Below, in pieces: positions 1 to 5,829 of a stretch of DNA of 8,690 bases. The notes under the pieces were generated by a model that made no database searches, was not told the origin of the DNA, and saw nothing but the letters and a program-made list of their open reading frames with translations. Every line of letters starts with the position of its first letter. Position 1 is the first letter of the stretch. A program made the position numbers and the translations under genes. Source of the stretch: Candidatus Poseidoniaceae archaeon. GTDB lineage: Archaea; Thermoplasmatota; Poseidoniia; Poseidoniales; Poseidoniaceae. The stretch spans positions 1 through 8,690 of the forward strand of contig JAKUNX010000078.1 of assembly GCA_022451835.1 (NCBI GenBank), in the 5' to 3' direction.

Positions 1-1058
1 AGGGTAGGCACCCAGCACTTAGAACCAGAATTAGAGGCTATGGTTATGAGGTATATGTTAACTCAGAAATGCCTGATACCTCGAGAAACCGCCGTCGTCT
101 AATTAGATTCATAGCACAAGAAGTAATTCGAGATGTTGGTACAACTAGAGAAATTCCACACTTTGACAAATCCGCTGTAGCCTTGATTCTACGTGAGGCT
201 CAAAGACGTGCAGGAAGAAGAGGAAAACTATCTCTGCGATTAAGAGAATTAGGTGGACTAATTCGTATTGCTGGCGATTTGGCTAGTGAAGATGGGTCAA
301 AGTATACTACTGCCGCACATGTTCTAGGAGCAAGAAAAATTGCAAAGCCACTCGAGCAGCAAGTCGCTGACCGCATGATTGAACGTCGTAGAGATTATTC
401 CTTACTGGTTAATTCAGGAGAAAGAGTTGGTAGAGTCAATGGTCTTGCAGTTCTCGGTGCTAATTCAGGACTTTCTGATTTTAGTGGAATAATGCTCCCT
501 GTTGAAGCATTAGTAACGCCCTCTCAAGGCGGCGGTGGAAAAATTCACGCTACAGGTGGCCTTTCTGACTTGGCTAAGGAAAGCGTAACAAATGTTAGTG
601 CAGTGATCAAGAAATTAACTGGCAAGGATATTTCAGATTATGATATTCATATTCAATTCGTAGATACCCACGGAGTTGATGGAGATTCAGCATCTATTAC
701 CATCGCTACAGCGGTGATTTCAGCTTTAGAGGAGATTCCTATCAGGCAAGATTTGGCTATGACAGGCTCTCTATCAGTTAGGGGTGAAGTATTGCCAATC
801 GGCGGTGTGACTGCTAAGATTGAAGCAGCAGCAGCCTCAGGAATCAAAACAGTTGTTGTTCCTAGAGCAAATCTGCAAGATGTATTAATTGACGATAAGT
901 ATGTTGACCAGATCGAGGTCATTGCTGTTGATTCACTTGATGAAGTCATGGAACATGCGTTAATCAAGCACGAGCAAAAAGCCGGACTTGTTGAACGCTT
1001 AGGCAACGTTATTGACAGATTAACTCCGGAAGTTTCGAAGAAGTCTCCATCGGCTTGA
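1..1058 (+). CDS. lonB: Archaeal Lon protease (LonB), C-terminal part, 5' end cut by window edge
   Basis: ATP-dependent serine protease (MEROPS S16) that degrades damaged and regulatory proteins; archaeal LonB is normally membrane-anchored through a segment in its ATPase part, which lies outside this window. The frame is open to the left edge: codons from base 3 read GRHPALRTRIRGYGYEVYV, a typical archaeal Lon stretch, so the Met at 69 is internal and no start is present. Counting from that Met, residues 1-110 are the alpha-helical end of the AAA+ module and 115-300 are the protease domain. The catalytic Ser is in GDSAS (Ser207, codon 687-689) and the catalytic Lys in VTAKIEAA (Lys250, codon 816-818), so the dyad is intact. 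The protein ends in a basic, Ser-rich tail. The frame is undisrupted to TGA at 1056-1058. The MFS gene follows 61 bp later with its own possible TATA box, so an operon is not implied. Confidence 0.95.
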   Translation, partial: GRHPALRTRIRGYGYEVYVNSEMPDTSRNRRRLIRFIAQEVIRDVGTTREIPHFDKSAVALILREAQRRAGRRGKLSLRLRELGGLIRIAGDLASEDGSKYTTAAHVLGARKIAKPLEQQVADRMIERRRDYSLLVNSGERVGRVNGLAVLGANSGLSDFSGIMLPVEALVTPSQGGGGKIHATGGLSDLAKESVTNVSAVIKKLTGKDISDYDIHIQFVDTHGVDGDSASITIATAVISALEEIPIRQDLAMTGSLSVRGEVLPIGGVTAKIEAAAASGIKTVVVPRANLQDVLIDDKYVDQIEVIAVDSLDEVMEHALIKHEQKAGLVERLGNVIDRLTPEVSKKSPSA

Positions 1059-1072
1059 ATCAATTGATTTGG

Positions 1073-1080
1073 TTTAATTA
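1073..1080 (+). promoter_or_regulatory. Possible TATA box for the MFS gene
   Basis: TTTAATTA lies about 43 bp before the MFS ATG. With archaeal TATA-to-start spacing of about 25 bp this would give a leader of roughly 15-20 nt. It sits just after a perfect 12-bp palindrome, AATCAATTGATT (1058-1069), that covers the last base of the lonB stop codon. No clear Shine-Dalgarno sequence precedes the ATG. The call rests only on sequence resemblance and spacing. Confidence 0.35.
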
Positions 1081-1119
1081 TCGCGTTGACTACAAAAACG
1101 ATGAGTATTAGGCCGCAAT

Positions 1120-2469
1120 ATGACTGAACATTCGTCTTCAGAACCTGCTATCATTGCGGGTAAAGGCGCATTGTTTGTACTATTCATGGTTACCATGATC
1201 GATATGATTGGTTTTGGAATAGTAATTCCTTTTTTGACCTATCTTGTTGAAGATTTAGCAGCTGCTGATGGTATCACAGAAGTCGGCCTATGGGTTGGGT
1301 TATTAATGACTTCATACTCAGCAGCCCAGTTTTTATTCTCGCCATTTTGGGGTACTATCTCTGACCGAATTGGTCGTAGGCCAGTTCTCATGATAGGTCT
1401 AATTGGGAATACGGTTTTTTTCGCCATGTTTGGATTAGCCAATACGCTGTTAATTGCCTTATTAGCACGATTTCTTGCAGGTGTATTTAACGGAAATTTG
1501 GCTGTTGCAAAAGCATACATCGGTGATGTAAGTACTCCAAGCCAATTAACATCAAGAATGGGTATTATTGGTGCAGCCTTTGGTCTTGGATTCACAATTG
1601 GGCCATTTATCGGCGGTGAACTGTCTAATCCAGCAGCAAGGTGGGAAATTTTTGTCGATACAATCTTTGATACCTATCCGTATCTACTTCCGTGTATTGC
1701 AGCAGGTGCTTTATCTCTAGTATCACTTATTTTTGCTTATTTCAAATTACCAGAATCATTGCCCAAAACAAAACGCTCCAATTTTGATAGCGTAAGTTGG
1801 ACCTCACGAATAGGTAATTCAGTAAAACAATCTTTTTCGATGCTAAATAAAGGTACAATTTCAGTTATTATTTGGGTAAAAATGCTGTTTATTTTTGGAT
1901 TCACCATAATGCATGCTGTATTCATTTTGTATACTGGAATGGCCATTGATGAAGGTGGACTTAGTTACAATGAAGCACAGAATGGTCGTTTATTCGCCAT
2001 TATAGGTATAACTGGAATCATTACTCAAGGAGTCTTAATTGGTCCATTATCAAAGCGCTTTGGCCCAGATAATTTGTTACCAATTTCATGTCTTTTATGT
2101 GGTTTAGGACTTGTTCTCATCCCATATACACAAGCTGATTGGGCTTTTGGTTACTTATTTGCTGTAGTTATTCTTATTTCAGTTGGAAATGGTATTTTCC
2201 AACCCTCCTCCTCCTCATTGCTGACTACAACTGCTAAGCATAACGGACTAAATCTTGGTATTGTTATGGGGGCTCAAGAATCTGTTAGTTCATTTGCTCG
2301 AATAATCGGGCCATTAACCGGTGGAATTGTTTGGACATTAACCGTATCACGGAAATGGCCACTAGATTATCATACAGCTTTCCATTTATGTGGTATAATG
2401 ATGCTTTTATCAGCAATATTATCTCTAAAAATCAAGACAGTTCCGAATGAATATTTGGAAGAATCATAG
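1120..2469 (+). CDS. MFS transporter, TetA-like (drug:H+ antiporter type)
   Basis: A 449-residue integral membrane protein predicted to export a small molecule in exchange for protons. About 12 hydrophobic segments are visible in two bundles, roughly residues 16-209 and 246-437, joined by a polar loop (210-245). TM1 carries the MIDMIGFGIVIPFL pattern (27-39 region) typical of TetA-like carriers. Motif A, GTISDRIGRR (78-87), lies between TM2 and TM3. Motif C, with GxxxGPxxGG (157-166), lies in TM5 and marks the antiporter branch. The substrate cannot be read from sequence; in free-living archaea such genes need not confer drug resistance. The stop (TAG, 2467-2469) overlaps the end of the convergent UPF0147 gene by 6 bp. 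I see no frameshift, and length is normal for the family. Confidence 0.9.
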   Translation: MTEHSSSEPAIIAGKGALFVLFMVTMIDMIGFGIVIPFLTYLVEDLAAADGITEVGLWVGLLMTSYSAAQFLFSPFWGTISDRIGRRPVLMIGLIGNTVFFAMFGLANTLLIALLARFLAGVFNGNLAVAKAYIGDVSTPSQLTSRMGIIGAAFGLGFTIGPFIGGELSNPAARWEIFVDTIFDTYPYLLPCIAAGALSLVSLIFAYFKLPESLPKTKRSNFDSVSWTSRIGNSVKQSFSMLNKGTISVIIWVKMLFIFGFTIMHAVFILYTGMAIDEGGLSYNEAQNGRLFAIIGITGIITQGVLIGPLSKRFGPDNLLPISCLLCGLGLVLIPYTQADWAFGYLFAVVILISVGNGIFQPSSSSLLTTTAKHNGLNLGIVMGAQESVSSFARIIGPLTGGIVWTLTVSRKWPLDYHTAFHLCGIMMLLSAILSLKIKTVPNEYLEES

Positions 2470-2730
2470 AACTTCTGTGAGTATTTTCTCCAGTTCAGTA
2501 TTGATCATCAAAATTAGTGTGCCAAATTCAGGCGGTATGTTAGGGTCTTCATACAATTCTTCTAATTTTGATTGACTCATAGCTATTCTTACGTCAAGCT
2601 TCTTACTCTTGTTAAGTAACCATTGGTCACAGGCTTCTTTGGCCTGCCGTCGAATGTTTCTAGGGACTTTTGGGTCATCAATTTGATTGATAACAGTCGC
2701 GACTTGTTGTAGTCTAGTTTCCACATCCAT
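2464..2730 (-). CDS. UPF0147 family protein
   Basis: An 88-residue protein of the archaeal UPF0147 family, whose function is not established. Family hallmarks seen here are the VPRNIRRQAKEA core (residues 22-33), the LDVRIAMS segment (45-52) and DPNIPPE (62-68), all in a predicted all-helical fold with no signal peptide or membrane segment. The frame is open upstream to a Met at 2826, but the start at 2728-2730 is preferred: it gives the usual family length, the protein begins MDVETRLQQV as expected, and GGAGG lies 7 nt before it. The upstream extension would run through the promoter of the divergent peptidase gene. Tail-to-tail overlap with the MFS gene is 6 bp (2464-2469). Confidence 0.9.
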   Translation of the reverse strand: MDVETRLQQVATVINQIDDPKVPRNIRRQAKEACDQWLLNKSKKLDVRIAMSQSKLEELYEDPNIPPEFGTLILMINTELEKILTEVL

Positions 2731-2737
2731 GGTTAAT

Positions 2738-2742
2738 CCTCC
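2738..2742 (-). promoter_or_regulatory. Shine-Dalgarno site of the UPF0147 gene
   Basis: GGAGG on the minus strand, 7 nt before the ATG at 2728-2730. It decides in favour of this start over the in-frame Met at 2826. It implies a leadered mRNA, unlike the divergent peptidase gene, which has no such site. Confidence 0.7.
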
Positions 2743-2776
2743 AATGCTGGGTAATATATCCACCGTGTAGGCCGTC

Positions 2777-2784
2777 TTTAAATT
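2777..2784. promoter_or_regulatory. Palindromic TATA element, possibly shared by two divergent genes
   Basis: TTTAAATT on the plus strand reads AATTTAAA on the minus strand. Its centre is about 26 bp before the peptidase ATG (2806), the spacing expected for a leaderless transcript, and the peptidase has no Shine-Dalgarno site. On the minus strand it lies about 50 bp before the UPF0147 ATG, which would give a leader of about 25 nt that includes the GGAGG. A second AT-rich candidate for UPF0147 is TAATATAT at 2752-2759 (plus-strand reading), but that would place transcription start at or near the ATG and leave the GGAGG outside the mRNA. An 8-bp palindrome TGTCGACA (2788-2795) lies between the TATA and the peptidase start. 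Confidence 0.5.
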
Positions 2785-2805
2785 CATTGTCGACACGCGC
2801 CTAAC

Positions 2806-3801
2806 ATGGCACTGACATCTGAGCAAGTATTGGGGTGGAGCAGAGTTGGCGTTCTTCTACTTGGTATGGGTTGGGCCGCTTGGATGGATCATAAAGAACG
2901 CAGAGTCAGCAATAGTCATTGGATGATTTGGGTAAAACCTGCTATTTTTATTTGGTGTCTTGAACTATTGGCAAGAGAGGCAGACTGGACAATATTCCTT
3001 ACCGCATCTGCCGTTGTGGCTTATGCTTCAGTTGCTGTAATTGGGCGGCCAACGATTAAAGATGTTCTATCTGGCAATCGTTTAGACATAATTGTCTCTA
3101 TGTGGTATCTAGTCAGCATTATTGGAGTTGTTGTTGGAATGACAAAGTATGGTGATGTTGACTTATTGGATATTTTACTTGGAGAAGAATCTGGAATGGC
3201 AGCGTTATATTGGACAACACTGTCTGGATTAATCGTGATTTTTGTAATCGACTTTGGTTGGAGATTACGTTTGATTCACGGTGGAGCAGATGCAAAGGCA
3301 CTGATGTGGGTGGCTATCTTGGTGCCTAATTGGTCTACTATGCCAGTTGTATTAGATTATAGCAGTGAGGTAACATTACGTTTGCCACCAGCAATTTCGC
3401 TCTTGATGTGGGGCGGTATAAGCTTCCTACTAATTCCGATTTTCCTAATTATCAAGAATATAATCAATGGTAATGTGAAATCTATTAGTGATTTGCGAAT
3501 GTTCTGGCACTCTACTGTTATGCCAATAGACAAGGTTCAAGATAGCCATGTTTGGTTATTAACTTCAATGATTGAAATGCCTAATGGTGAACTAAAGACG
3601 TATCATAAGACAAGGGCTCCAAGAAGAACTCCGAGCGATGAGCAGTTAGCCTTACAAATTGAAGAATTAAAGTCCAATAATGTTGAACAGGTTTGGGTCA
3701 GTTACAAACTACCATTGCTGGTATTCTTGTTCCCAGTAATTTTACCAATGGCTATATTTGGAGATATAATAGTAATAATACTACAGATTGCTGGTTTATG
3801 A
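2806..3801 (+). CDS. Archaeal prepilin/preflagellin peptidase (A24 family, aspartic)
   Basis: A 331-residue membrane peptidase expected to cleave class III signal peptides of archaellins and type IV pilin-like proteins at the cytoplasmic face. Both catalytic aspartates are visible in their family settings: Asp28 in WMDHKERRVSN, at the end of TM1, and Asp162 in HGGADAKAL, the archaeal form of the GxGD motif. Several hydrophobic segments cover residues 10-218. A soluble stretch (about 223-300) follows, ending in VWVSYKLPLLVFLFPV and a last membrane segment (303-329); this resembles the archaeal A24 C-terminal extension, and makes the protein longer than FlaK/PibD-type enzymes of about 230-250 residues. 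No pilin or archaellum genes are in the window, so the substrate class (archaellin or adhesion pilins) is open. The start is supported by TATA spacing of a leaderless mRNA. Only 8 bp separate its stop from the convergent L40e gene. Confidence 0.88.
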   Translation: MALTSEQVLGWSRVGVLLLGMGWAAWMDHKERRVSNSHWMIWVKPAIFIWCLELLAREADWTIFLTASAVVAYASVAVIGRPTIKDVLSGNRLDIIVSMWYLVSIIGVVVGMTKYGDVDLLDILLGEESGMAALYWTTLSGLIVIFVIDFGWRLRLIHGGADAKALMWVAILVPNWSTMPVVLDYSSEVTLRLPPAISLLMWGGISFLLIPIFLIIKNIINGNVKSISDLRMFWHSTVMPIDKVQDSHVWLLTSMIEMPNGELKTYHKTRAPRRTPSDEQLALQIEELKSNNVEQVWVSYKLPLLVFLFPVILPMAIFGDIIVIILQIAGL

Positions 3802-3809
3802 TTAAGAAA

Positions 3810-3959
3810 TCATACACCTTTACGCTCGATATTTTTAGGTCTCAAGCCCTTGTAATTGCACTTTCTGCATTTTTCAGCACGCCAAGCAAGTCTTGCATTG
3901 CACTTCATGCAAATTTTACGGCGAAGCATTCTTGCTTCTGCTTCAGGGAACCGTGCCAT
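3810..3959 (-). CDS. rpl40e: Large-subunit ribosomal protein L40e
   Basis: A 49-residue zinc-ribbon protein of the large ribosomal subunit. It begins [11 protein letters not shown], the characteristic archaeal L40e start, and continues with CMKC (Cys17, Cys20), then CRKC (Cys31, Cys34), then NYKGLRPKN. The four cysteines form a CX2C-X10-CX2C zinc site, and many of the other residues are basic, fitting rRNA contact. Length matches archaeal L40e (about 48-50). The gene is easy to overlook because a longer plus-strand frame runs through it. A TATA-like TTAAATA lies 22-28 bp before the ATG, as for a leaderless mRNA. It is convergent to the peptidase gene (8-bp gap) and divergent from the MBL-fold gene (102-bp gap). 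Archaea and eukaryotes have L40e; bacteria do not, which supports the archaeal assignment. Confidence 0.95.
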   Translation of the reverse strand: MARFPEAEARMLRRKICMKCNARLAWRAEKCRKCNYKGLRPKNIERKGV

Positions 3960-3980
3960 GTGCGTCCCACAAACTCCCCC

Positions 3981-3987
3981 TATTTAA
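3981..3987 (-). promoter_or_regulatory. TATA box of the L40e gene
   Basis: On the minus strand this reads TTAAATA and its centre is 25 bp before the L40e ATG, giving a leaderless or nearly leaderless transcript. The G-rich stretch between it and the ATG (GGGGGAG, 3974-3980) would then lie upstream of the mRNA start and not act as a ribosome binding site. Confidence 0.6.
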
Positions 3988-4012
3988 CCACCACCAACTC
4001 GCTTTGTGGTTG

Positions 4013-4054
4013 TAATTTATCGCATCACTACATTGAAACACTATTCTGATGAGG
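4013..4054 (+). promoter_or_regulatory. Promoter and ribosome binding site of the MBL-fold gene
   Basis: TAATTTAT (4013-4020) is a TATA-like element about 45 bp before the ATG at 4062, which predicts a leader of roughly 20 nt. That leader would contain GAGG (4051-4054), 7 nt before the ATG, a reasonable Shine-Dalgarno site. A short inverted repeat, AACCAC (3986-3991) and GTGGTT (4006-4011), lies between this promoter and the L40e TATA box and could bind a regulator of either gene, but 6-bp arms are weak evidence. Confidence 0.45.
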
Positions 4055-4061
4055 GCAATTT

Positions 4062-4841
4062 ATGCGAATCGTGCGCCTACCCGGTATTCATCATGATTCG
4101 AACGTGGTATTAGTTATTGGAGGACTAGGAAATATAATCATCGATGCTGGTACTTCATGGTATCAATCACTACAATTGGAACGAATACAAGGCATTCTCG
4201 AAGAGGGTGGAGATGTTGTAGATACTGTTGACAGAATACTGCTTACTTCTAGACGATTTCCGTGCTCAGGTGGCGCAAATCATCTATCAGCAGAATTAGG
4301 AAATTGTCCAGTTCATATTCATCCTGAAGGTCAATCATCCTTAGAGACGGGAGACTTCTTCACAACTTGGGCCAATCGTTTTGATTCAGATATGCCTGTA
4401 ATCGCCACAGAAATTGTCAATCACAATGATGTATTTCCTTTGGGACAAGGGCAGATTTGTGCTATTTCTGTGCCAGGACATTGCACTGATAGTATGGCTT
4501 ATCACATACCTGAGAAGGAATTACTTGTTGCAGGATTATTGATTCCAAGAGCAGATCGACCGACAAGATGGGACATGCCGACAGGGTGCTTGCCAGATAT
4601 TGTGAAAAGTTTACGCAGTATAAGAAAGTTAAAACTTGAAACAATTATTCCACTTCAAGGACCTGCGATAAAAGGCAAAAAGCATGTTTTAGAAGTATTA
4701 AATCAACACATTGAGTTCTTTGAAAATTGCATTGAGATGGAAGGAAGACCTCCAAAATCTTGGTCTAGGCCAGCGCAAACTGCTTTGTGGTTTACTCCCC
4801 ATCCACCTTGGCCATTAGAAGAAAGAGAAGAAATCAACTAA
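4062..4841 (+). CDS. Metallo-beta-lactamase-fold protein with degenerate metal site
   Basis: A 259-residue protein with the overall pattern of the MBL superfamily: a strand ending in IIIDAGTS (25-32), a strand ending ILLTSRRFPCSGG (59-71), SVPGHCTDSMAYHIPEKELLVAGLL (136-160 region) and IIPLQGPAIKG (195-205). At the place of the canonical THxHxDHxGG the sequence is TSRRFPCSGG, so the first two His, the Asp and the third His are replaced by Ser, Arg, Pro and Cys. His140 of PGHxxDS remains. The bridging Asp after it (usual AGD) is Leu159, and the last His (usual PGHGP) is Gln199 in PLQGPA. With a single canonical ligand left, hydrolase activity of the normal di-metal type is unlikely; a binding or structural role is inferred. 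The reading frame is intact, so this looks like a maintained protein and not a pseudogene. It overlaps the convergent propeller-like gene by 8 bp. Confidence 0.8.
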   Translation: MRIVRLPGIHHDSNVVLVIGGLGNIIIDAGTSWYQSLQLERIQGILEEGGDVVDTVDRILLTSRRFPCSGGANHLSAELGNCPVHIHPEGQSSLETGDFFTTWANRFDSDMPVIATEIVNHNDVFPLGQGQICAISVPGHCTDSMAYHIPEKELLVAGLLIPRADRPTRWDMPTGCLPDIVKSLRSIRKLKLETIIPLQGPAIKGKKHVLEVLNQHIEFFENCIEMEGRPPKSWSRPAQTALWFTPHPPWPLEEREEIN

Positions 4842-5445
4842 TGATTGGCATATCTAGCATAGTTCCAAAGACAGAATTTCGCGCTTTCTTTTCCAATAGT
4901 TTAGCTCGTCGATTAGAACGCTCGATTTGCTTTTGTTCGAAAACTTGATTGCTGCTAAAATTAGAAATCATTACGCCTTGCCAATCGTAATTATATTTTG
5001 ACCAACCACTATGAACTATAATTTCATTATTGGTTGTTCTAATACTGGTTATACATTCATCATGGGTGAATAATAACACACGATTGTCTGGAACTTCCCT
5101 ACCAATCATCCAAACATGACCAGTATCACTGCCAACGAGTAACTTCTCAGAAGTAGAACTAACTCTGCACAAGGATCGAATCAATCCACCATTTGTCTCA
5201 TAAGCATCGAGTAATTCTAATTTAGGTAGTGATAATGTAATCACATTTCCTCTAGTATCTCCAATCACTAATGATTCACAAAGACCAGATTCTCCTTTCA
5301 TTCCAAGTAATACCGATGCTGGATATTGTAATCGATAGTTTGTTCGACGGCCATTATTTGGGCGCCAACTAATCATTCCGTCATCGAGAGCGATGATATA
5401 GCCATCACTCAAAACCATGCTGCGTACTACGGTTCCATTTGTCAT
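4834..5445 (-). CDS. Uncharacterised beta-propeller-like (WD40/PQQ-like repeat) protein
   Basis: A 203-residue protein I cannot assign to a named family. It contains short repeats that look like propeller blades: DGYIIALDDGMISWRP (14-29), LVIGDTRGNVITLSLPKLEL (59-78) and LLVGSDTGHVWMIGREV (102-118), each a hydrophobic strand, a G-D/S-x-x-G turn and a second strand. This amounts to about three or four blades, fewer than the six to eight of a closed propeller, so it may oligomerise or be a diverged partial propeller. Residues 168-190 are highly charged and probably helical (EQKQIERSNRRAKLLEKKAR), followed by a conserved-looking tail. It has no signal peptide, so it is probably cytoplasmic. It lies 69 bp downstream of the four-Cys gene on the same strand, suggesting a transcript with TFB, although that gap could hold its own promoter. 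Its 3' end overlaps the MBL-fold gene by 8 bp. Confidence 0.7.
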   Translation of the reverse strand: MTNGTVVRSMVLSDGYIIALDDGMISWRPNNGRRTNYRLQYPASVLLGMKGESGLCESLVIGDTRGNVITLSLPKLELLDAYETNGGLIRSLCRVSSTSEKLLVGSDTGHVWMIGREVPDNRVLLFTHDECITSIRTTNNEIIVHSGWSKYNYDWQGVMISNFSSNQVFEQKQIERSNRRAKLLEKKARNSVFGTMLDMPIIS

Positions 5446-5514
5446 ACAAAAGAAATGTCGGCCGGGGGTAGGATTACTTTTTGTAGACCCCTTGTGGGAA
5501 AACTGAAAGTGAAA

Positions 5515-5790
5515 TCAATAAGTGTCTTCATTCTTATTTTCTTTCTTCCATGTTCTGTAACATGACTTACAAACTCTAACTCGTCCTTTTGTTGCGGTGA
5601 AGTTACCTTGACCCCACATATCCAATGCATTATCTAGTGATAATGAACGACCACCTAATGATTTGTCAGCGAATTTTTCACATCCACTTATTGCGCAAGC
5701 AAGTTCGCCTTGGTTAGATTTTTTCTTAGAACTTGCATTGACTGATGGGTCATCTTTACGATGTTTTCTTGCCTTCGCTTTGAATCCCAT
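5515..5790 (-). CDS. Small four-cysteine, probably zinc-binding protein of unknown function
   Basis: A 91-residue basic protein that I do not recognise. The N-terminal 28 residues are Lys/Arg-rich and probably disordered (MGFKAKARKHRKDD...). Two cysteine pairs follow: CAISGC (Cys32, Cys37) and CKSC (Cys74, Cys77), a CX4C-X36-CX2C pattern fitting one zinc site of treble-clef or zinc-ribbon type. The C-terminus is again basic and Lys/Glu-rich. The basic ends and the zinc site suggest nucleic-acid or ribosome contact, but this is inference. GGGAG precedes the ATG by 4 nt, on the same strand and only 39 bp after the TFB stop, so co-transcription with TFB is likely. No other start is needed, since the protein begins cleanly at this site. 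Confidence 0.78.
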   Translation of the reverse strand: MGFKAKARKHRKDDPSVNASSKKKSNQGELACAISGCEKFADKSLGGRSLSLDNALDMWGQGNFTATKGRVRVCKSCYRTWKKENKNEDTY

Positions 5791-5829
5791 GATTCTCCCA
5801 CAAATTTGCGCTTATTCAATGTTAGGGTT

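Noticed and set aside
69..1058. Lon gene starting at the Met at 69
   Set aside because: The frame is open to the left edge and the residues before this Met are typical conserved Lon sequence, so it is internal.
2731..2826. N-terminal extension of the UPF0147 protein to the Met at 2826
   Set aside because: The extension would exceed family length, cross the divergent promoter and overlap the peptidase start; GGAGG marks the start at 2730.
3693..4049. 118-residue plus-strand reading frame
   Set aside because: It overlaps the end of the peptidase gene and is antisense to L40e; its Cys/His-rich appearance comes from reading L40e codons backwards.
5465..5491. GGGGT...ACCCC inverted repeat between the four-Cys and propeller genes as a terminator
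   Set aside because: Only 5 bp with a 17-nt loop and no T-tract; too weak to call.
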